Below are positions 55,708 to 64,000 of a stretch of 64,000 nt of DNA, piece by piece. A model generated the notes under the pieces. That model searched no databases. It worked only from the letters and a program-made list of their open reading frames with translations, and had not been told where the DNA came from. Source of the stretch: Clostridium homopropionicum DSM 5847 (GTDB taxonomy: Bacteria; Bacillota; Clostridia; Clostridiales; Clostridiaceae). Positions within the stretch are counted from its first letter, which is position 1. Every line of letters starts with the position of its first letter. The translations under genes and the position numbers were made by a program. The stretch spans positions 1 to 64,000 of the forward strand of contig NZ_LHUR01000013.1 of the NCBI RefSeq assembly GCF_001263795.1, given 5' to 3'.

Positions 55708-55727
55708 TTAAAATAAATTTTCTCATA

Positions 55728-55771
55728 AAAAAGATACCCAGAGAAGAGTTCATTTCTCTGGGTATCTTTTT
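55728..55771. terminator. Bidirectional terminator after asnB
   Basis: AAAAAGATACCCAGAGAA (55728-55745) and its exact inverse (55754-55771) form an 18-bp stem around an 8-base loop with a T-run on both strands. It ends asnB on the minus strand. Confidence 0.95.
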
Positions 55772-57608
55772 AAGCAATTTTTACCTTGTACATATTCATC
55801 CATATATTTATTTGAATTAGATATGCCATAAGTTGAGGACCTTTCATTAACTGACCGAACCAGTATCCATCAAAGGATTCTCCTTTAGTTTCAATAAGTT
55901 TTTTTATAACATTATAATCAATTAATTGTAATATTGGTGATGTTTTATCCTCAATAATATTATTTAGCCAGGTTGCAACTAGCTTTGTATAATCAGGATT
56001 GAAGGTCTTTGGGTATGGGCTTTTTTTCCTCCAAAGTACATCTTCAGGAAGTATGCCTTCCATTGCTTTTCTAAGAAGTCCTTTTTCTCTATTGTTATAA
56101 AATTTCATTTCCATTGGAATGTTATAAGCATATTCTACTATTCTATAGTCTGCAAAAGGAACTCTAACTTCTAAGCTGTTAAACATGCTCATTCTATCTT
56201 TTCTTGTTAGTAAAGTAACCATAAACCATTTTAAATTTAAATAGAAAATTTCACGCATTCTGCTTTGAGCCTTACTTTCACCATAAAGCTTAGGAGCTTT
56301 ACTTATTGCTTCCTTATATCTACTCTGGATATAAGCTTCTATATCCACATTTTCAAATTCCTTTGATAAAATTGACTTTCTAGCCTTTATAGATTGAGAC
56401 CAAGGAAAGGTTTCAGAATTAATAAGTTCAGGAATTCTGAACCAAGGGTATCCTCCAAACAGCTCGTCTGCACATTCACCAGAAAGAGCTACAGTATTCT
56501 TTTTTCGAACCTCTTTGCAGAAAAGATATAAAGAGGAGTCTATATCAGCCATGCCAGGCATATCGTTTGCTATGACAGAATCCATTAGCGTTTCAGTAAG
56601 TTCGGGAGTATCTATTATTACTTTTGTATGCTTGCTGTTTATATATTTACTCATTCTATCAATCCAAGGATCATCAGCATCGGGCTGGAAAGCATTTGAA
56701 TTAAAATAAATATTATTATCCTTATAATCTATAGAGTAGGTATTTAATATTTTACCCTTTACTTTATAATCTGAAGCAACAATTGAAGAAATAATACTTG
56801 AGTCCAATCCTCCTGATAAAAATGTACAAAGAGGAACATCGGAAATAAGTTGACGTTTAATAGCATCTGTTAATAAAGATTTAAGGTGCTCTGCAGTAGA
56901 GGATATATCTTCTTTATGCTCCTTACAAGTTAAATTCCAATACTCCTTAATTCGTAAACCATCTTTTGAAAAGATAAGGTAGTTTGCAGGAGGTAATGAA
57001 AAAACATTCTTGAATATTCCACTATCTAGCGTATGAGCAGGACCAAGTCCAAATATTTCGCATATTCCTTCTTCATCAATAGTAGGTGTAACTAGAGGGT
57101 GGGCAAGCAAGGTTTTTAACTCAGAACCAAAAATAAAATTATCTGATTTAATAGTGTAATATAATGGTTTTACTCCTAATGGATCTCTGCATAAAAATAA
57201 CTTAAAGTTATTTTCATCCCATATTCCAAAGGAGAAAATACCATTTAATTTATTAACACAGTCTGTTCCCCAAGCAATGTAAGAGGTAAGTAAAACTTCT
57301 GTATCAGAATAAGATTTAAAATTAAAGCCTAAAGAAATAAGCTCTTTTCTTATATCTTCAGTATTATACAATTCGCCATTATACACAATTATATATTTGT
57401 TGCCTTCATGAAACCTAATCATTGGTTGTACTCCTCCAACTGGGTCTACTACCACAAGTCTTCTATGTCCTAGTAGGGCATTAGGAGATAAATAATAACC
57501 GGAGGAATCAGGTCCTCTTTTTTCTAATGTTTTCGTCATATCATCAATAATATATCTTTTGTCAATTAAGTTTTCTTTATAGTTTATTACACCTGCGATT
57601 CCACACAT
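55770..57608 (-). CDS. asnB: Asparagine synthase (glutamine-hydrolysing)
   Basis: A 612-residue AsnB. The mature N-terminal Cys2 (MCGIAGVINY) is the glutaminase nucleophile, with the RGPDSSGYY segment in the glutaminase domain. The synthetase domain has the pyrophosphate loop SGGLDSSIISS and CADELFGGYPWF. It makes asparagine from aspartate, ATP and glutamine. A single-gene unit on the minus strand; upstream AT-rich sequence (57609-57815) contains no other gene on that strand. Confidence 0.95.
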   Translation of the reverse strand: MCGIAGVINYKENLIDKRYIIDDMTKTLEKRGPDSSGYYLSPNALLGHRRLVVVDPVGGVQPMIRFHEGNKYIIVYNGELYNTEDIRKELISLGFNFKSYSDTEVLLTSYIAWGTDCVNKLNGIFSFGIWDENNFKLFLCRDPLGVKPLYYTIKSDNFIFGSELKTLLAHPLVTPTIDEEGICEIFGLGPAHTLDSGIFKNVFSLPPANYLIFSKDGLRIKEYWNLTCKEHKEDISSTAEHLKSLLTDAIKRQLISDVPLCTFLSGGLDSSIISSIVASDYKVKGKILNTYSIDYKDNNIYFNSNAFQPDADDPWIDRMSKYINSKHTKVIIDTPELTETLMDSVIANDMPGMADIDSSLYLFCKEVRKKNTVALSGECADELFGGYPWFRIPELINSETFPWSQSIKARKSILSKEFENVDIEAYIQSRYKEAISKAPKLYGESKAQSRMREIFYLNLKWFMVTLLTRKDRMSMFNSLEVRVPFADYRIVEYAYNIPMEMKFYNNREKGLLRKAMEGILPEDVLWRKKSPYPKTFNPDYTKLVATWLNNIIEDKTSPILQLIDYNVIKKLIETKGESFDGYWFGQLMKGPQLMAYLIQINIWMNMYKVKIA

Positions 57609-57815
57609 AGTACCAGCTCCTAAAAATCATATTGTTAAATTTATAATCCATATATTTTATGAATTAAAGCTGCTTAATGTGTTTTATTTAGATTTAGTTA
57701 TTTATTTTATATGCATAATTTTACTCCCTTCCCTCTATAACACTATGTTAAATTCTGTAGGCAGATAATATAATTTAATTATTGATAAGTCAAAATAGAG
57801 ATGGAGGTAATCTAA

Positions 57816-57926
57816 TTGGACAACAAGGAATTGGAATTGCTAGAAAAAATTTTGAGAGAACTTCAGGATATTAGGGTTATTGTAGAAGAAAATCTAGAGT
57901 GTGAAAAGGTGGAAATTAAGGAGTAA
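57816..57926 (+). CDS. Small ORF, 36 codons, acidic helical peptide
   Basis: A TTG start at 57816 is preceded by GGAGGT at the right distance (7 bases). The peptide runs MDNKELELLEKILREL and on to an EIKE end, with i/i+3/i+4 leucines giving an amphipathic helix, and about a third Glu/Asp. The RBS is among the best in the window, and a terminator follows about 20 bases after the stop, so a real small gene is likely. It has no recognised family. It is divergent from asnB and convergent with the TIM-barrel gene. Confidence 0.6.
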   Translation: MDNKELELLEKILRELQDIRVIVEENLECEKVEIKE

Positions 57927-57945
57927 AAGCTTAGGTACATAATTT

Positions 57946-57989
57946 AAAAAATATAAGGACAAGTATTGATTACTTGCCCTTATATTTTT
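57946..57989. terminator. Bidirectional terminator after the small ORF
   Basis: AAAAATATAAGG and CAAGT pair with ACTTG and CCTTATATTTTT across a 7-base loop. The minus-strand gene stop lies inside the right arm. Confidence 0.85.
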
Positions 57990-58806
57990 ATATTGAGTCA
58001 TAATAGGATTTAAGTAACAAAGCATCATTTTCAAGAATTGGACTTTCACAAATAATGCATCCTTTAATATCAAACTTTGAGAAGGCTTTAATACATGCCT
58101 TATAATTAAAATCACTTTCTTCAAAGGGAAGATGATTTTTCTCACCTTTTAAACCGTAATTAATCCCCGACATATGTATATGCATATCCTTCAAAGCATC
58201 TTCTCCAAGTTCGGTTCCTATATAATCCAATATTTTTGCAAAATCATCATAATTTTTTAACGAACCATTGTATCTTGCATGGAGGTGAGAAAAATCAATG
58301 CATGGCTTACAGGTTGGGACTAGTTTGCATAACTGAACAATCTCCTCTAAAGAACCAAATTGGGTTTCTTTACCTGTAGTTTCTAACCTATAATCCACTC
58401 CTAAGTCAGGAAGTTTCAACAAGTTTTCCTTAATAGTATTAAAAGTTTCTTCTTTTGAATCATTAAGATAATAACCTGGATGAAACACGAGACTTTTTCC
58501 ATTAACCTTTAATAAAGCTTCTGCTCCTTTTATTATTCTTTCAATAGATTTTTCTATCTTTTCATCATCTTCAGCATTAAGGTTTATAAAATATGAACCA
58601 TGAGCTGAAAGATAAAAATTATTATTAATTTTAGAATTCAATACTTCTTCTTTATTTTTATCAGTAATATTTACTGATCTAACAAATGGAAGTTCCATGG
58701 CATCCAGTCCAATGTTGTTTAGATAATCAATACCTGTTTTATAATTAAATTTTGCATTTTCCTTTCCAATAGGCAATCCGGAGATTCCGAATAGCAATTT
58801 ATCCAT
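57988..58806 (-). CDS. TIM-barrel AP-endonuclease-2 family protein
   Basis: A 272-residue xylose isomerase-like/endonuclease IV-fold protein: YLSAHGSYFINLNAEDDEK, LVFHPGYY, YRLETTGKETQFGS, CIDFSHLHARYNG, KDMHIHMSGINYGLKGEKNHLPFE. The metal-site His, Glu and Asp pattern of the endonuclease IV family is kept (HGSYF, HPGYY, LET, DFSHLHAR, HIHMSG). It may be a DNA-repair AP endonuclease or a sugar isomerase; the archaeal-like Nfo form fits. Start 58806 is chosen over longer ATGs, whose extra codons run into the IS flank. Confidence 0.8.
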   Translation of the reverse strand: MDKLLFGISGLPIGKENAKFNYKTGIDYLNNIGLDAMELPFVRSVNITDKNKEEVLNSKINNNFYLSAHGSYFINLNAEDDEKIEKSIERIIKGAEALLKVNGKSLVFHPGYYLNDSKEETFNTIKENLLKLPDLGVDYRLETTGKETQFGSLEEIVQLCKLVPTCKPCIDFSHLHARYNGSLKNYDDFAKILDYIGTELGEDALKDMHIHMSGINYGLKGEKNHLPFEESDFNYKACIKAFSKFDIKGCIICESPILENDALLLKSYYDSI

Positions 58807-58869
58807 ATATATTCCCATTCCTTTCGCTTCGCTCAAGGCACAAAACGTAATGAAAAGTATTGGCTTCAA

Positions 58870-59121
58870 GCGAAAATTCTTTTATTCTTAGTCATAGGGA
58901 AACCGGTAAACTACAAATCACGGGGAGGTGAGTGGGTTGTCTGACTTGTCAGATGACCGAATATATATATGTGTAGACCGCCTTTTCAAGCACAAATAAG
59001 TGTACCTTTGAGTACGTAACCTTATCTTTGTTTAAACAATCTCGTTTAAATGCTAGGCTGTCAGTCAATGCCGTTTCTCCCTATAATTCTTATGAACTTT
59101 TCAGTTCAGAAAGGAGTCCCT
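58870..59121 (+). other. Noncoding left flank of the IS110 element, candidate bridge RNA region
   Basis: About 250 bases before the transposase contain no ORF. A strong 11-bp hairpin with a two-base centre (58935-58958, GGTTGTCTGAC and inverse) is present. IS110 elements express a structured bridge RNA from a flank, usually the left in the IS110 group. The longer left flank here (250 against about 110 bases on the right) matches that. The RNA boundaries are not determined. Confidence 0.4.
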
Positions 59122-60369
59122 ATGGCTTTAAAAATAGTGTATAAAATCTGTTGTGGAATCGATGTCCACAAAACTTTCGTTGTTGCCTGCATCGCTTCCA
59201 CCAACAAACAAGGTGTTACAACCTACAAGAGCCACCGCTTTTCTACCTACACCAAAGGCCTGAAAGAGCTGTTACAATGGCTTCTTGATTATAATTGTAT
59301 GGATGTCTGTATGGAATCTACCGGTAAATACTGGATTCCTGTGTACAACGTCTTGGAAAAGAGCTGTTCTATTGTACTTGCACATCCTAAGTATGTTAAG
59401 GCTATCCGTGGTAAAAAAACTGACAAGAAAGATGCGAAATGGATTGCTGATCTGTTTAAGGATGATCTTGTTGCCGGTAGCTTTATGCCCCCTGCTGATA
59501 TACGTCAGCTGCGTGACCTTATGCGCTATCGTTACAAACTAACCTGCTTTATGTCCAGTGAGAAGAACCGTCTCCAAAACTGTCTCACGGTTTCTAACAT
59601 TCAGTTAGCAAGCGTTGTCTCAGACACTCTTGGTAAAAGTTCTAAAAGAATTCTGGATAAGATACTTAAAAATCCTCTTGATACTTCTTTTGATTTGGAA
59701 CCTTTAATTCATGGCTCTATGAAGAACAAAATTTCAGAATTAGAGCTCGCCATTGATGGTTATATTACACCAGAACAGGCTGGTAAATTAAAGATTATCA
59801 AAAGACATTTTGAAGATTTGGAATCCCGGAAAGCAGAGCTAGAAAAACTGATTCTTGCGCTCGCCAGTCCCTATCAGCAAGAACTCGACCTAATCCTAAC
59901 CGCACCATCGTTTAGTAATCCTTTCTCTGCAATAACTGTCATTTCAGAGATTGGTGTCAACATGGAGGCTTTTCCTTCGGCGAAACACTTATGCTCATGG
60001 GCAGGTCTTACACCTACCAACAATGAAAGTGCGGGAAAGAAAAAATCTGTCCGGGTTTCCAAAGCCGGATGCTATATCAAACCATTTTTAGTCCAATGCG
60101 CTAATTCTGTGGTAAAAAGTGAAAAGCATCCTGAAATCCGCAACCGCTATCTTCGTTTAAGAAAACGTCGCGGTCACAAGAAAGCAATCATTGCAATAGC
60201 GAGAATGCTTCTAACAGCATTATACAACATGTTGAAGAATAATGAACCCTATAACGCTGAACTTTATCGGAAATCTGACGTTCTTCCTGTTGACCGTGAG
60301 ATTACTGTAGAACAGGCTATATTAATGGCAAAATTCCAGGGTTATAAAATCAAGTCAGCTACTGAATAA
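59122..60369 (+). CDS. IS110-family transposase (recombinase)
   Basis: A 415-residue DEDD transposase. The N-terminal RuvC-like domain shows CGIDVHK (first Asp), CMESTGKYW (Glu) and KKTDKKDAKWIADLF (Asp residues); the C-terminal Tnp domain has SEIGVNMEAFPSAKHLCSWAGL with the conserved Ser. The length is normal for IS110. ATG 59122 follows AAGGAG; an in-frame ATG at 59050 is too early. The gene looks intact. Its codon choice is less AT-rich than neighbours, consistent with recent entry. Confidence 0.93.
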   Translation: MALKIVYKICCGIDVHKTFVVACIASTNKQGVTTYKSHRFSTYTKGLKELLQWLLDYNCMDVCMESTGKYWIPVYNVLEKSCSIVLAHPKYVKAIRGKKTDKKDAKWIADLFKDDLVAGSFMPPADIRQLRDLMRYRYKLTCFMSSEKNRLQNCLTVSNIQLASVVSDTLGKSSKRILDKILKNPLDTSFDLEPLIHGSMKNKISELELAIDGYITPEQAGKLKIIKRHFEDLESRKAELEKLILALASPYQQELDLILTAPSFSNPFSAITVISEIGVNMEAFPSAKHLCSWAGLTPTNNESAGKKKSVRVSKAGCYIKPFLVQCANSVVKSEKHPEIRNRYLRLRKRRGHKKAIIAIARMLLTALYNMLKNNEPYNAELYRKSDVLPVDREITVEQAILMAKFQGYKIKSATE

Positions 60370-60516
60370 CATTAATTTTGTCTACATATTTAATTTTTTG
60401 AAGCCACCGCAAGATGGCTTGTTTGCTATACCTTTAAGTCGATGGCTACCAGCTACTATTCTTTTTCAACCTTAACACCTCCAGTAAAGATTATATCACA
60501 AATTAATTATTTGGTA

Positions 60517-60525
60517 TGGTATAAT
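60517..60525 (+). promoter_or_regulatory. Extended -10 promoter of recJ
   Basis: TG-G-TATAAT (60517-60525) is an extended -10 element with no clear -35. It lies just inside the host sequence downstream of the IS, 27 bases before the recJ start codon. Confidence 0.55.
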
Positions 60526-60551
60526 ATCAATTGAGAAGGTGATAGAGTAAT

Positions 60552-62321
60552 ATGGAAAATCAGTGGCGACTTAGAGTTACTAAATGCGATATTGATACTT
60601 TAGCAAGAGAAGCTAAAATAAATAAAATAACAGCAAAGGTACTGGCAAACAGAAATATTAAGGAAGTAAATGAAGTTAAAAAGTTTATGAATCCTTCATT
60701 AAATGATTTGCATGACCCATTTTTGATGAAGGATATGGATAAAGGAACGGATATTATCATAGATGCCTTAGAAGAAGGTAAAAAGATTTTGGTTTACGGA
60801 GATTATGATGCAGATGGTGTAACTAGCACCACAATTTTATACAAAGGTTTATTAAGTTTAAATTCAGATGCAGATATTCAATATTATATACCAGATAGGG
60901 AAGCAGAAGGTTATGGTATGAGTGTTGAAAGGATTAAAATACTTAAAGAGCAGGGAGTAGAGGTAATTTTAACTTGTGATAATGGTATTAGTGCTATTGA
61001 AGAGGTAAAACTAGCGAAAGAATTAGGAATGGTGGTAATAATTACAGATCACCATGAGCTACCTTTTATTGAAAAAGAGGAAAGGGAGTATATTATACCT
61101 TCTGCAGATGCAGTTATAAATCCTAAGAGAACTGATTGCGAATATCCATTTAAAATGTTATGTGGTGCGGGAATAGCCTTTAAGTTTATCCAAGCACTTT
61201 ATATAAAACTTGGCATTGATGAAAAAGAAGCATTTTCATTAATTGAAATTGCTGGAATTGGGACTATTTGTGATGTAGTGGATTTAATAGGTGAAAATAG
61301 AATTATAGTAAAAAATTCTTTGAAGATGATAAGTAAGACGAATAATATAGGTTTAAAGGCACTAATAAATATGTTAGGCATTAAGGATAAAGAAATAAAA
61401 TCGCATAATGTTGGTTTCATGATAGGACCCTGTATAAATGCTACTGGAAGACTAGAAACTGCCTCCTTATCAGTTCAGCTTTTAGTAGCAGAAGATGAGG
61501 ATAAAGCACGAAACTTAGCTGAGACATTGGTAGAATTAAATAAAAAAAGGCAGGCAATGACTATTCAGACAGTAGATAAAATAGTTAAATATATAGAAAG
61601 CTCAAATCTAAACAATGATAAAGTGTTAGTTGTATATGACAAAGATGTTCATGAGAGTATTGCAGGGATAGTTGCGGGGAAGATTAGAGAAAAATATAAT
61701 ATTCCTACAATAATTTTGACAAAAGGTAAAGAAATGCCTAAGGGTTCAGGAAGATCTATTGAAGGGTATAATTTATTCGAGGAATTACTTAAATGCAGAG
61801 ATTTGCTAGATAAATTCGGAGGGCATCCTATGGCAGCTGGACTTTCTATAAAAGAAGAAAAAATAGAGTTGTTAAGGGAGAGATTAAACATTAATTGTCC
61901 ACTGACAGATAATGATATTATACCAAAAATAAAAATAGATAATAGAATACCGCTAACAGCAATTAATGATGAACTAATAAAAGAACTAGAAGCTTTAGAA
62001 CCCTTTGGTAAAGGCAACTCAGCCCCTCTATTTGCAGAAAAAAATATATTAATTTCAGACATTAAAATTCTTGGAAAAAATCAAAATACTTTAAAACTAA
62101 CTTGTATTACAAAAAACAATAGAAAGATTGATGCAGTAGGCTTTAATAAGGTTGAAGACTTAAAGTATATTTTAATGAAAAAATACAAGAATGATTATGA
62201 AAAAATTATATCTTACCCTTTCGGATTAAAACTCGATTTAATATTTTATCCAACTATTAATGAATTTAATGGTATCAAAAATAAGCAACTGACAATTAAA
62301 GACTTTAGAATTTCAGAATAG
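60552..62321 (+). CDS. recJ: Single-stranded-DNA-specific exonuclease RecJ
   Basis: A 589-residue RecJ. The DHH domain is intact: VYGDYDADGVTSTTIL, LTCDNGISA and VIITDHHELP, plus AGIGTICDVVDLIGENR. The DHHA1 domain carries GGHPMAAGLS, and a RecJ-type OB fold follows (EPFGKGNSAPLF). It degrades ssDNA 5' to 3' in repair and recombination. RBS AAGGTGAT. It is shorter than the 700 or so residues of some Firmicutes RecJ because it lacks their C-terminal extension. Confidence 0.93.
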   Translation: MENQWRLRVTKCDIDTLAREAKINKITAKVLANRNIKEVNEVKKFMNPSLNDLHDPFLMKDMDKGTDIIIDALEEGKKILVYGDYDADGVTSTTILYKGLLSLNSDADIQYYIPDREAEGYGMSVERIKILKEQGVEVILTCDNGISAIEEVKLAKELGMVVIITDHHELPFIEKEEREYIIPSADAVINPKRTDCEYPFKMLCGAGIAFKFIQALYIKLGIDEKEAFSLIEIAGIGTICDVVDLIGENRIIVKNSLKMISKTNNIGLKALINMLGIKDKEIKSHNVGFMIGPCINATGRLETASLSVQLLVAEDEDKARNLAETLVELNKKRQAMTIQTVDKIVKYIESSNLNNDKVLVVYDKDVHESIAGIVAGKIREKYNIPTIILTKGKEMPKGSGRSIEGYNLFEELLKCRDLLDKFGGHPMAAGLSIKEEKIELLRERLNINCPLTDNDIIPKIKIDNRIPLTAINDELIKELEALEPFGKGNSAPLFAEKNILISDIKILGKNQNTLKLTCITKNNRKIDAVGFNKVEDLKYILMKKYKNDYEKIISYPFGLKLDLIFYPTINEFNGIKNKQLTIKDFRISE

Positions 62322-62352
62322 AAATCTTCGCCTTTATGTGAAGATTTTTTTT
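62322..62352 (+). terminator. Terminator after recJ
   Basis: AAATCTTC (62322-62329) pairs with GAAGATTT (62340-62347) around a 10-base loop, with a T-run after. It begins directly after the recJ stop. Confidence 0.9.
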
Positions 62353-62449
62353 ATTACTTTTTGGAAAAGGAAGGAAATTTGTTTTTTTTATAGAATTAAA
62401 TTAATATATAGTAATTATAAAACTTGAGTTAAGTAGAGAGGAAATTAAG

Positions 62450-64000
62450 ATGTATAAACTATACGATAATCTTCCTGTTAGTATCATAATAATAAATAGT
62501 AAAGAACTCTGCATAGAATATGTAAATGATGAATTTGTTAATACTTTCAAGTTAAGCAAAAATATTATAGGAAACATTTTTAAGAGTATTGATTCATTTA
62601 GTAAAGTGAATAGATATATTGAGTGTTCAATAAAGGAAAAATCTAATAAAAAATTCTGTAAAATAAATTTATTGGATAACAGATACTTTGACTTTTATAT
62701 TAATTTTAAGGATGATAATTTAGTTGTATTGATTTATGAAGTAACTGACTATGCAAAAAAAGAAATAAAGGTAAAAAGTGAGCAAGAAAAGATATTAGGT
62801 GTTTGGTCAGAAATGAAAACCAAATGTGAAATTATTCAACAAATAAGAACTAAAGAAAAAGAATCCTTATTGCATCTTAAAAATGTAGTAAATAATATAT
62901 CAGAGGGGTTAGTTGTATTAGATAGATTTGGAGAATTTGATTTTTGCAATGAAATGGCTTTAAGCGTAATGGAATTAAATTTAAAGCAGATGTATGAATA
63001 TAGAGAGATTTTAAAGAATAGACTAAAGATTATTGATACTAATGATGATATTACTGCAGATTCAAAGCAATTAATAAGAAATTACATGGAAAAACATGAG
63101 TCTATAGATAATTTGATTCTTGAGTATAAAGTTAGAGCTGATAAAATAAAGTATATATTATTAAATTGTAATCCAATAATAAATAGACAGGGTAATATAG
63201 TTAATACTATAGTAACTATAAAAGATGTAACTAAAGAAATAATTCATAATATGGAAATTAAAGAAATAGTGAGAATGAAAGATGATTTTTTTAATTCAAT
63301 TTCTCATGAACTTAGAACTCCTCTCACTATAATTTATGCATCGCTTCAACTGGCTAACGATGTGTATAGTGATGAAATAACCTATAATATGCAAAAGATT
63401 TTAACTAGAATAAATCAAAATTGTCGAATTCTATTAAAAACTATTAATAATATTCTTGATATTTCTAAGTCAGATGCAGGTTTTCTTGAAGCTAACTATT
63501 CACCCTTTGATATTGTAAGTTATACAGAAAATCTAGTTTCTTCTGTAAATTTTTATGCTAAGAGTAAAGACATAGATCTAATTTTTGATACATCAGAGGA
63601 AGAATGTGTCGTACTTTTAGATAAGGATAAATACGAAAAAATAATATTAAACTTAATATCTAACGCTATAAAATTTACACCGGAAAATAAGAGTATCTTT
63701 GTTGATATAAATATTGGAAAAGATAATTTTAAAATTAAAGTTAAAGATGAAGGTGTAGGAATACCTAAAGATAAATTTAATAAAATATTTGATAAATTTA
63801 TTCAAATTAATAATTCATTTTCTAAAAAATCAGAGGGTACCGGTCTTGGTTTAGCCTTAGTAAAAAGATTTGTTGATCTTATGAATGGTTCTATAGAAGT
63901 TTTTAGTGAAGAAGGGAAAGGAACAGAATTTATTATTAAGTTCCAAAGAAAATCAATTGATGAAGGTGATTTTGAAAGTATCAGTACAATTGATGTAAAT
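62450..64000 (+). CDS. Sensor histidine kinase, PAS-HisKA-HATPase (cut by window end)
   Basis: At least 517 codons are open from ATG 62450 (RBS AGAGAGGAAA) to the last base, so the end is outside. There is no membrane helix. Two PAS-like regions (about 1-105, LPVSIIIINSK; about 145-265, SEGLVVLDRFGEFDFCN) precede the kinase. The H-box is SISHELRTPLTI with His286. The ATPase domain shows N-box NLISNAIKFT, DEGVGIP and GTGLGLALVKRF. It is a cytoplasmic kinase; the partner regulator may lie just beyond the window. An added receiver domain after the kinase cannot be excluded. Confidence 0.9.
   Translation, partial: MYKLYDNLPVSIIIINSKELCIEYVNDEFVNTFKLSKNIIGNIFKSIDSFSKVNRYIECSIKEKSNKKFCKINLLDNRYFDFYINFKDDNLVVLIYEVTDYAKKEIKVKSEQEKILGVWSEMKTKCEIIQQIRTKEKESLLHLKNVVNNISEGLVVLDRFGEFDFCNEMALSVMELNLKQMYEYREILKNRLKIIDTNDDITADSKQLIRNYMEKHESIDNLILEYKVRADKIKYILLNCNPIINRQGNIVNTIVTIKDVTKEIIHNMEIKEIVRMKDDFFNSISHELRTPLTIIYASLQLANDVYSDEITYNMQKILTRINQNCRILLKTINNILDISKSDAGFLEANYSPFDIVSYTENLVSSVNFYAKSKDIDLIFDTSEEECVVLLDKDKYEKIILNLISNAIKFTPENKSIFVDINIGKDNFKIKVKDEGVGIPKDKFNKIFDKFIQINNSFSKKSEGTGLGLALVKRFVDLMNGSIEVFSEEGKGTEFIIKFQRKSIDEGDFESISTIDVN

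Larger units (their letters stand above)
58850..60480 (+). mobile_element. IS110-family insertion sequence
   Basis: The element holds one transposase and long noncoding flanks on both sides. GC and codon use are higher and more even than in neighbouring genes, a sign of recent transfer. It sits between the TIM-barrel gene and recJ without breaking either. IS110 elements lack terminal inverted repeats and target duplications, so the ends given are estimates from the change in base composition. Confidence 0.8.

Noticed and set aside
58807-58869. Longer N-terminus of the TIM-barrel protein
   Set aside because: The extra 21 codons have no conserved features and reach into the IS flank; a start with a suitable upstream A/G-rich site lies at 58806.

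Overview
The window is a low-GC, Gram-positive clostridial chromosome segment, most consistent with Clostridium sensu stricto. The evidence is strong AT bias, AGGAGG-type ribosome binding sites with occasional TTG/GTG starts, a T-box leader, a Firmicutes-type 6S RNA candidate, a 2-hydroxyacyl-CoA dehydratase (Stickland-type amino acid reduction) and a butyryl-CoA dehydrogenase/Etf module. No rRNA, tRNA, CRISPR array or prophage was seen. One IS110-family element is present.

Region by region. 1-8.3 kb: the end of a 2-hydroxyacyl-CoA dehydratase subunit, a large HTH-like regulator, an MFS exporter divergent from a nitroreductase, a stand-alone TrpB2-type tryptophan synthase beta chain under a tryptophan T-box, and an unusual 859-residue protein that joins a PfkB-like region, an AAA+ ATPase and a C-terminal RyR domain. 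8.5-15 kb: one five-gene operon coding for an orphan solute-binding lipoprotein, a dCache-GGDEF-HD-GYP enzyme, a DUF815 ATPase, a PpnP nucleoside phosphorylase and a soluble CZB chemoreceptor. 15-20.7 kb: an OmpR-type two-component system divergent from a VTC / DUF4956 / phosphodiester glycosidase / GT2-GtrA operon, with paired 11-bp-period repeats in the shared promoter region. 20.7-23.2 kb: a decayed aspartyl-type tRNA synthetase behind a truncated T-box, then a TetR-flavodoxin-FMN_bind operon with a consensus promoter and palindromic operator. 23.3-35 kb: surface and second-messenger signalling (FecR-domain surface protein, CHASE2 adenylate cyclase, NHL protein, GAF-HD-GYP, DUF3307, ArsC/Spx-like protein, MscL, chemoreceptor). 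35-42 kb: 6S RNA candidate, deoD, a small membrane protein, a 128-bp cruciform-like repeat and topoisomerase IV (parE-parC). 41.8-51.4 kb: a thiolase, a sigma-54 activator, two near-identical 3-hydroxybutyryl-CoA dehydrogenases, and bcd-etfB-etfA followed by a second bcd. 51.5-64 kb: a chemoreceptor, an M16 peptidase, a flavin reductase, asparagine synthetase, a 36-codon small ORF, a TIM-barrel protein, the IS110 element, recJ and a histidine kinase cut by the window end.

How it works together. The metabolic core at 41.8-51.4 kb covers 3-hydroxyacyl-CoA oxidoreduction and Etf-coupled enoyl-CoA reduction. It lacks a crotonase, and it has its own sigma-54 activator and a duplicated promoter box. 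Much of the rest is signalling: c-di-GMP enzymes with GGDEF and HD-GYP domains, a class III adenylate cyclase, three chemoreceptors, two histidine kinases and one OmpR regulator. The most unusual single locus is the PfkB-AAA-RyR protein. The most promising uncharacterised operon is the 8.5-15 kb sensory cluster.

All identifications come from reading motifs by eye. No database search was run, and domain boundaries are approximate.
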